From Conchocele bisecta (taxonomy: Eukaryota; Mollusca; Bivalvia; Lucinida; Thyasiridae): DNA of 64,000 nucleotides. Below the pieces are notes generated by a model that saw nothing but the letters and a program-made list of their open reading frames with translations, was not told the origin of the DNA and ran no database searches. Below, piece by piece: positions 57,277 through 64,000 of this stretch (its first letter is position 1; the number at the start of each line of letters is the position of its first letter). Location: NCBI GenBank assembly GCA_029237695.1, contig CM055265.1:114550067-114614066 (forward strand), in the 5' to 3' direction. The position numbers were made by a program, and so were the translations under genes.

Positions 57277-57391
57277 GATAGCTCATGGTGTTTGAATGGT
57301 GAACTTTGGATCAGGTTATTTTGAATACATGGCTGAATTTCTTTTTTGTTCATGTAAATATTCAACTATGTGTTCTTTCTCAGCCGGTGAC

Positions 57392-57510
57392 CCATGTGTG
57401 ATTGGAGAAATTGTGCGTGTGGCATTTTCGACCAGTGTAGACCCAAATCAAACCAGGGTCTGCACTGCTCGCTATTCCGTCAGTGCAACACCCGTCATGC
57501 ACCCGATACA
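57392..57510 (+). repeat. PAL-D fragment
   Basis: GTGTGATTGGAGAAATTG and TTTTCGACCAGTGTAGACCC are diverged left-end sequence; the right half is absent. Confidence 0.5.
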
Positions 57511-57527
57511 CAGTAGAGTCACGCAAT

Positions 57528-57760
57528 GCAATTTTGTACCTTCGGATATATACATAATTTCATTAAATACGTTTACAAAATTTTGAATATTTTTCATAAA
57601 TAAAGTCAAAAGTTGGCAAAACTTTCAGAGTACATGCAGAATATAATTCCGCACGTACTCTGAAATTTGTGTCAACTTTCGCCGCCATTTACGGAAAATA
57701 TTGTAAATTTTGTAAACGTATTTCATAAAATTACGCAGATGTCCGGAGGTACAAACAGAA
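57528..57760. repeat. PAL-O copy
   Basis: TTTTGTACCTTCGGATATAT to GATGTCCGGAGGTACAAA, centred on GAATATAATTCCGCACGTAC. Confidence 0.7.
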
Positions 57761-57909
57761 ACATATCTTGAAACTATGTTAGGTTGGTACAAATTCACAG
57801 GGCATGTCTCAGTACATGTCTATGTGCTTATCAGGCACATTACATTACGTTACATTACATTACGTTACTTGCAGTTCTTAAGTACACTGGCCACAAACGT
57901 CATACACCC

Positions 57910-58260
57910 CATATAATGCATAGGCTGTGGAACTTCCCGTAGGATTTTTATGTGCCCTATGTTTGACACTGGATTCGTGAACTAGACCATGTACCATGTC
58001 AAAAAAACTTGGGTAGACATTTGGTACCCCGGCAACGAATGATAAAACCAAGATGGCCGCCGTTGGCCATTTTGAATTAGTATCTCATTTAACTTTGCAA
58101 CCAATGGGTCTAGAAACATAAATAACACATCATTTCTGACTCATTTCAGGACGAGGAACCCATTAGTGTGGCTATATTCGTGATTGGAGATCTCTTTGAC
58201 TTATTAATCCAAAATGGCTGCCAAATATTGTACGGAAAATGCATGATTTGCTTAAATATT
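57910..58260 (+). repeat. Left terminal inverted repeat of the 4.2 kb element
   Basis: It contains CGTAGGATTTTTATGTGCCC, AACTTGGGTAGACATTTGGT and TCTAGAAACATAA in the order expected for the reverse complement of 61800-62128. Two CAAGATGGCCGCC-like motifs occur at about 58061 and 58209. Confidence 0.8.
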
Positions 58261-58689
58261 TGTGATAGTCATTCAAATTGAGTGTCTATGCGATTGTATA
58301 ATATGCATATTATATTACCCTAGTTGGAAACATTTTGATGTGGTTGTCATGTTACATTGAAGGTTTCCATGGCAACAGTTTACCTATATATTATAGATTA
58401 GTTTGAATGTACGTTTAGGTAATTTCATAAACATGGATTTGCAGACCGACGTTCTACATGTTTTGTTTAACCGTTACTGTTTCTTCGGGACACAACATTA
58501 TCGGCATCCAATTCTTGAAAGGAGCAGGTGATGATGAAATGGGGTTTAACGTCCGTTCAACGGCGTAGGTCATATACAGACGGGCATTGAAAGCAGCGAC
58601 AAATTTACAAAAGCATGGTAAAAGAGTAGAACAATCAGTTCTGAAAATCTGGAAGTCAAACATGTATAATGGAATATCATTGTTCTAGA

Positions 58690-60600
58690 TGACCTGTCAT
58701 TTCAAAGCAGTTGGTGCAGATATGGCACTGAGCAAACCATCAACAAATCACAAAAAAAGGTAGCTCAGGCATAATTGGTAGTTCTAGAAAAAAGACATTT
58801 GTTGCCAAATGGGAACTCATATACCATGAAATGTTGGCCATCAGCAACCTTCACAGAGAATTAAGCGGGGTGGCAAGAACCAGCGCGTATGACCTGACCG
58901 TGAATCATGGGCGAGAAGAATGTTCAGGCCATTCTGACATTCATTGAGAAATATGAAAATCCATTCAAGGTGGATGCCGTTCAACCCAAACTCCACAACA
59001 TTGTCACACAAGAAGTAATGACAGACGATATTCGGCATCAACTATTGCATGTGACGACAAGTATACATCATTCATCAAGAGAATGCAAATCATCAGTCAA
59101 GATATCACAACGGAAGGGACAAGGGCAGCAACAGAGACTTCTTGAGGTAGCTAGGGTACGGGGAAGTGCAATGGAAGATCTGTTGCTGTATGACGTCACA
59201 CCAGAATCATGTCTCTTTGATCAGGAAGGTTTAATGACAAAGGCAGTGAAAGGTTCCATTGTGCAAGAGCTGGAACATGAACTTACTGCAGATGATCCGA
59301 AATTCCCTAACAGACATGACACATTTCACACAACGTTTGTCGTAGATATGATGGCTAACATTAGAAAGATAAGGACAAAAGGAATCAAAGACTTTGGCGA
59401 ATATAGCAACATAATATTGGACTATCTTACGAAATCAACGATTGGAGCTGATAGAATTGACTTCATCTTCGATTCCTACATCAATAAATCAGTTATAGAC
59501 TCGGAAAGAAAAACGTTGACAGACGACTTGTCCTATTGAACTGAATATCATCAACAAACAAACATCACTACCAGTTGAAATGGAACGATTTTGGTCTTCT
59601 GGTAGTAACAAACGAAAAAGCTGCAGCTGTTGCTTCATCAGCAAATTATTGATGGACAAAATGACACAGAGTCATCATTACAGGTTACTGAGGTATTTGT
59701 AAGCAATATGTCAGGAGAACAAACAGTTCCGTGTATCTGTGTTTCTGAGGGGAAATCACAGGAAGTAACTGGAAGAAGCAGAACTGGAAGAAGCAGATAC
59801 CCGGATTGTACCTCATACTATGCATGCAGTGAAAAATGGAACCAAGCGAATTGTAGTCATATCGTCAGACACCGATGTGTTTATACAGATGATGTACTGT
59901 TTGAGCGAACTCAGTAAACACGACCTTCATGAACTCTGGGTTAAGACTCTGGGTCGGTGATTCCACTCGTTATATCCCCATCCATACATTGGCAGATAAG
60001 GTTGGAGAGGATTTGTGTAGCTTACTGCCAGCTGTTCATACTATCACAGGTTGTGATTACACCAGTAAACTGGGTACTAAATATGCAGGCTTGAAATGTA
60101 ACCCAACTGTGCTTTTGAAGGACTTTGGTATACATCCTAACACTTCCAATATGGACAATGTAATGAAATAAGCTGAGTTGTACCTGGTCCATGTGTTTAA
60201 AGGGGGTAGTAAGTGTACCACAATGAATCAGTTACGGACATACATGTACCACCACAGCAAGGGACTATCACTAGATCAGCTACCTCCAACTAGTCATGCT
60301 ATTAGGGGACACATTCTCAGGGCATTTTATGCAACATATCAGATGACATATCTGCTTTGTATGGAATCAGAGGTGTTGGATCCGACTCAGTACGGGTTTA
60401 TAGATGTAGAGGAGTTGTTCATGCCCGATGTATGTAGAACACCGATTCTGATACATGTGCACAGATGTGTGCATGCACAAAGTGTGAAAATATCAGATGT
60501 ACATGCAGAAGGAATGGTGTTCCTTGTTGCAAGTTTTGTAAATGTCAATGTATCCCAGATATAACGATGTGTAAAAATCCATCAGGATGTGTATAGATTA
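58690..60600 (+). pseudogene. Broken transposon-type gene: PIN/FEN-like core with Cys-rich tail
   Basis: Fragments in several frames line up with a multi-copy protein family I recall from coral, fish and mollusc genomes. In order: a stretch near 58710-58850 ending in GGIIG-like sequence with a stop; the longest intact piece, 58907-59539 (210 aa); a short FWSSGSNKRK piece near 59587; EEADTR at about 59787 and SSDTDV at about 59867; VGDSTRYIPIHTLADKVG and TGCDYTSK at 59945-60075; PPTSHAIRGHILRAF near 60277; and a tail with about ten Cys at 60460-60594 ending in TAG. Frame changes fall near 59540-59620, 59780, 59950 and 60440, and a single in-frame TAA lies at 60169. The acidic motifs fit a metal-dependent nuclease fold. 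No working product is expected. Confidence 0.7.
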
Positions 60601-60722
60601 TATGATGAGCCTACAAACGTTTAGGATCTTAGTGTTAAAGTGACTGTCTCAAATAATCAATATGCATGTGTCTCATAAACACAGTAACATACACATTCAC
60701 TTTTGTTATTCGAGACAGGTGC

Positions 60723-61193
60723 GCCCCGTGCAGGCACCGGGGCGGGATCAACTGATCCTGAGAATAGTGCTGCAGTAGCCATTGCTTGTCGTAAAAGGCG
60801 ACTAAACTGGCTTAACGATTGGGTTCATACTTTCCGGAACCCACTATACCGGATTTGGCCCATATGTACATTTTTGGCTTTCTTGTATGTGAGAGTTGAG
60901 TCAGGCTATGCCCCATATATAAAAGTAAGATTAGCGCTAATCCTATTACTTTTAGGGGATGGGATAAATGATGCTGGTGTGGCGAGGCCCTGGCACCAGA
61001 TCAGGTTGTTCTAATTTCAGGACTGAATATATATTTTGATTGTAAATATTGAGTTCTGAAGTTGGGATTTACCCCCCTCGGACAGGTGGATACGGGACTC
61101 GACCCCGTTGACCCGTCTGCGTGTAGACTCCCTGAGGCTTGTACCTCTATGTCAGAAAAGCGGACGTTAAACCCTATTCACTCACTCACTCAC
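60723..61193 (+). mobile_element. Full-length SINE-S copy with perfect target-site duplication
   Basis: A 471-bp insertion between two identical 13-bp copies of TCGAGACAGGTGC (60710-60722 and 61194-61206). It begins GCCCCGTGCAGGCACCGGGG and carries CTTGTCGTAAAAGGCGACTA, a motif of molluscan SINE heads. It ends GGACGTTAAACCC followed by a (CTCA)n tail. Exact long duplications and a simple-repeat tail are the marks of LINE-driven retroposition. Confidence 0.85.
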
Positions 61194-61799
61194 TCGAGAC
61201 AGGTGCTTAAAGTATCAACATTTTTGCCAGTTATAAATGTTTCCTAATATAATTATGGATGTAAGGAACAGTATTCAAAGCTTTAATACTCAAACGTACA
61301 AATATTACAGGAAACTGAACACAAACAGCCAATTAATAGGTAATACAGCATGCCAAAACATACTCCTTGGCATTTGGGATCAGTTTAAACTATACACAAT
61401 TTGCCAAAATTAGTGAAGTGGACACTGCCCACATTGAATGCAATCAAATTGCCGGATGTATTAGAATGGTCCCAACTGACATGTTGTCCATTTTTGCATA
61501 CAGCCTCATTTGGTACATAGTTATGTGTCTTCATATACATGTAAATGATACTAATAGTTTGACTTAAATATTACTAACAATTTTGTAAGTTGCTATATTT
61601 TGTTGACCATTATATCATTTACATGGCAGTAATAATGATGTCAAAGTTACAGATTTAAAATACTACAACCAGAAACTGACATTTGCAAAATGACATTTGC
61701 CATTTTAAGCCTTATTAAGACAGTATAATAAACATAGGAGTGCATATAAACACATTTCGTTAGAATTCAGAAACATTTCAAGCAAATTATACATTTTTA

Positions 61800-62128
61800 A
61801 CATAACATTTGGCGGCCATCTTGGATTTCTATATCAGGGAGATCACCAATCGCAAGAATAGCCTTACTAATGGACTTCCCAGCCTGAAATTAGTCAGAAA
61901 TGATGTGCTGCTTATGTTTCTAGACCATTTGGTTGAAAAGTTAAATGCGACAATAATTCAAAATGGCAGCGCGGCCATCTTGTATTTCTCATTCGTTGCC
62001 GGGTTACCAAATGTCTACCCAAGTTTTTTCGACATGGTATATGTTCTAGTTCATAAATCCAGTGTCAAACATAGGGCACATAAAAATCCTACGAGAAGTT
62101 TGTCAGCCGATAGACTAATAGTGTAAGT
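61800..62128 (-). repeat. Right terminal inverted repeat of the 4.2 kb element
   Basis: Inverted partner of 57910-58260. The 105-residue open frame across it (61809-62126) has no counterpart of interest and arises because the repeat happens to lack stops. GGCGGCCATCTTGG at about 61811 and GCGGCCATCTTG at about 61971 mirror the motifs of the left end. Confidence 0.8.
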
Positions 62129-62270
62129 TTATCAGGCAAGGCTAGGAAACGCGTAAGAATTCCGAAGCTTGCCGAGGAATTCCTTCTGTTTCCGAGCCGA
62201 GCCTGATAAACTTGATATCAAAATACACTAGCCTGGTATTCTATTTATCAGGTAACGTTTTATGCTCGAA
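62125..62270. repeat. PAL-H copy
   Basis: AGTTTATCAGGCAAGGCTAG to GAGCCTGATAAACTT with GAATTCC pairs inside; it touches the right end of the 4.2 kb element. Confidence 0.65.
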
Positions 62271-62282
62271 AATGACATTAGA

Positions 62283-62377
62283 TGACGTCATATTATATGG
62301 ACAGAACGCGGACTTGCTTACGTTGCGTCATTACACTGACGTCATTCGGTAACGTCACGTGACGTCATCCGACCAAT
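62283..62377. promoter_or_regulatory. Three full CRE motifs and a CCAAT box
   Basis: TGACGTCA at 62283, 62337 and 62360, further CACGTGACGTC overlap and CCAAT at 62373. This would suit a promoter, but no gene is seen nearby. Confidence 0.4.
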
Positions 62378-62399
62378 GGAACGTCAGTTTTCACTTCGT

Positions 62400-63118
62400 T
62401 GTAACCCGGATGTTTATATCAGGGCAATGCCTGATACAACAATATGTTATCAATCAGTACGTATTCGGTCAATGCAGGGCAGGTTACCCGATAAAAACAT
62501 TATCATGGGGAGTCTAGGGGACGGCCCACCACCATCGACATATAATTCATAACATATATTTGTACGCCTAGCTCAATACAATGATGATTCTGTGCTTGAG
62601 CTGATAAGGCCATAGTAAGTTCTTCCTATGTTAAGCGTCCGCGTGCGGGTAGGATTTGAAAGTGGTTGTGTGAAGAAGAAAAAAACATTGAGAGTGGTTC
62701 CATGAAAAAACAAACAAACTGTGTACATACTATTTGACACTATATATACTGGTGAAATAATATGAAAATTGGTTTGGGACTTGTCTGAGTTTTAAATCCG
62801 TTCATGAATTTACACTTAATACGTTTAATAAGAGTTTTCTTGTCATTTAGCGGCAATTTAAATTTATGTTAGAAACTTCATCAACCCTTTGCACACTGCA
62901 AAGGGTTGAGGAAGTTTTTAACATAAATTTACATTCGTTTTTTTTTCAAAGCCATGTTTGTTTTTACCGTATACATACGTTAAGTAGGTTTTGGCTATCC
63001 ATGTTGACGCTTAACAGAGAAAAACACTGGCATGGTCTAACTATGAAGCTACACTGGTCGTAAAGGCGATACGGCCCTTTTGTCAATACGAGTACCAGCT
63101 AATAGTACACGTGTAATC
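62400..63118. other. No gene seen; one palindrome
   Basis: A palindrome at 62862-62930 (AAATTTATGTTAGAAACTTC opposite GAAGTTTTTAACATAAATTT, loop CTTTGCACACTGCAAAG) is the only structure. Confidence 0.5.
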
Positions 63119-63121
63119 AAT

Positions 63122-63352
63122 TGTGGCTGTGACTGGATAAATGGGGCTGACCAGTGTACATGTAGGTCTTGGTCAAATAGCACACCCCTTCAGCCTGATA
63201 ACGATCTATATTGCTCGTTAGAAGCATGCCGGGTGTTACATTGATGTAATAGCGAACAGTGCTGATCCTGATCAGACTGTGCGAATGCACAGGCCGATCT
63301 GGATCTACACTGGTCGCATAATCCATAAGCCCCATTTCTCCAGTCACAGCGA
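63122..63352 (-). repeat. PAL-D copy
   Basis: Complete and inverted; CGATCTGGATCTACACTGGT and TTTCTCCAGTCACAGC on the + strand mark its right half. Confidence 0.75.
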
Positions 63353-63684
63353 TATTTTATGATAATCGAAGACTGTGTCCACTTCATTTATGTGAACAAG
63401 GACAGTGTATATGTTATAACTATATAGATAATGATGGTCCCATGTCGCCGGTCGAAATTCGATAGATGAAAACCCGTTATTGTTTCTTAACTCGGTCAGA
63501 TAAAATATGGTTTGAATATCACTGTTTGGCTACGGTAAAACTCGTTAGAGAAAATAATGTAATTACTGATCGTTGTGATTAAGTATGACCATTGAACGAT
63601 ATTGAAATACGTATAGTACACATGACCTGCCATTATTGAATGTGGTCTTTATGAAATGAGTGTACTAAAACGAGTTATTTGTTT

Positions 63685-64000
63685 ATTGGTGTTTAACGGC
63701 CTATTAACAGCATGTAAGGCCGTACATGTATCATGTACATGTAAGGCCGGGCAAATGGGTTCGATCCTGTTTTAGCATGCCGCATTGGGGGGGGGGGGTC
63801 CGAACATCAGAACTTAATATTTACATTGAGAAAACATATATTCAACCCTGAAATTAGAACAACCTGACCGGGTGCCAGGTCCATACCACACCAAAGTCAC
63901 TTGGCCCCGTTCCCTAAAATATGATTAGAAATAATCGTAATACTCACATAAGGGGTATTATATAACCAGGTTCAACCATCACTTACAACATCTTAAAGAT
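63685..64000 (-). mobile_element. SINE-S copy, cut by the window end
   Basis: Read on the minus strand it ends GGCCGTTAAACACCAAT and contains the CCAAGTGACTTTGGTGTGGT and poly(C) blocks (a G run at 63787-63798 on the + strand). The 5' part lies outside the window. Confidence 0.7.

Larger units (their letters stand above)
57910..62128 (+). mobile_element. ~4.2 kb transposon-like element with long terminal inverted repeats
   Basis: The left end (about 57910-58260) and the right end (about 61800-62128) are inverted copies, alignable by eye over 300 bp or more at roughly 85-90% identity. Between them is a broken gene for a PIN/FEN-like protein with a Cys-rich tail. This layout is that of a cut-and-paste DNA transposon whose coding region has decayed. 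Target-site duplications could not be fixed because the outermost bases are diverged. A SINE inserted later at 60723-61193. The superfamily is not certain; an Academ-like affinity (XPG-type nuclease) is a guess. Confidence 0.75.

Noticed and set aside
61809..62126. 105-residue open frame
   Set aside because: It is the right terminal inverted repeat of the 4.2 kb element; the inverted left copy does not keep the frame.

Overview
The window looks like nuclear DNA from an invertebrate animal, most likely a mollusc and probably a bivalve. The evidence is spliced exons of a conserved animal gene, no bacterial operons, AT-rich intergenic DNA, and a very high load of short palindromic repeats. One SINE family also has a (CTCA)n tail and a head motif seen in molluscan SINEs. 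The species call is an inference.

Three protein-coding loci can be supported. (1) A complete Popeye-domain gene (BVES/POPDC1-like cAMP-binding membrane protein) runs on the + strand from about 20670 to 40650. It has seven coding exons that join in frame into a predicted 369-residue protein: 20724-20940, 25360-25549, 30354-30476, 33746-33851, 34909-35067, 38546-38717 and 40442-40584. A poly(A) signal follows at 40643. (2) A minus-strand open frame at 50352-51692 (446 aa) has a Cys cluster and a tract of about a dozen 11-residue repeats; I do not recognise it. (3) A broken gene at about 58690-60600 encoded a protein with EEADTR, SSDTDV and TGCD motifs (PIN/FEN-like) and a Cys-rich tail. It sits inside a ~4.2 kb element bounded by ~300 bp inverted repeats (57910-58260 and 61800-62128), so it looks like a decayed DNA transposon.

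Most of the rest is repeats. I name the families here and use the names below. PAL-A: ends CAGGGGCCCGTTTCACTAAA, with or without a 58-bp core hairpin. PAL-B: AGTAGCCTATTTCA ends, core around TTATCACAGCC. PAL-C: TATAGGAATGAATGG hairpin plus a tail ending GTGCTGGAATTAT. PAL-D: GTGACTGGAGAAATGGGG ends. PAL-E: TTAACCCTTAGACCGC ends. PAL-F: TTAACCCTTTCAA ends. PAL-G: GGTTAGTGCCGTGAATGGG hairpin. PAL-H: GGAAACGCGTAGGAATTCC type. PAL-I: GTTTCACGAAAGCTGCCC ends. PAL-J: CTCCAGATAA ends, two subtypes. PAL-L: CAGTGGGGTCAACGTG ends. PAL-M: GAGCACAGCTCAG centre. PAL-N: GGCGATAAAAAATTAC arms. PAL-O: GTGATTTTGTACCTTCGGA arms. SINE-S and SINE-T are retroposon-like. K is a dispersed repeat carrying the TCAAGGTCA motif.

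Layout: 1-20600 is repeats plus several non-repetitive stretches (16.4-18.5 kb is the longest next to the gene). 20.7-40.6 kb is the Popeye gene, whose introns are packed with palindromic elements, some ending within 40 bp of a splice site. 40.7-50 kb is repeats. 50.3-51.7 kb is the repeat-protein gene. 52-57.9 kb is repeats. 57.9-62.1 kb is the transposon-like element, with a SINE nested inside it. 62.1-64 kb is a CRE-motif cluster and further repeats. No tRNA, rRNA or CRISPR locus was found. Repeat boundaries were read by eye and may be off by several bases.
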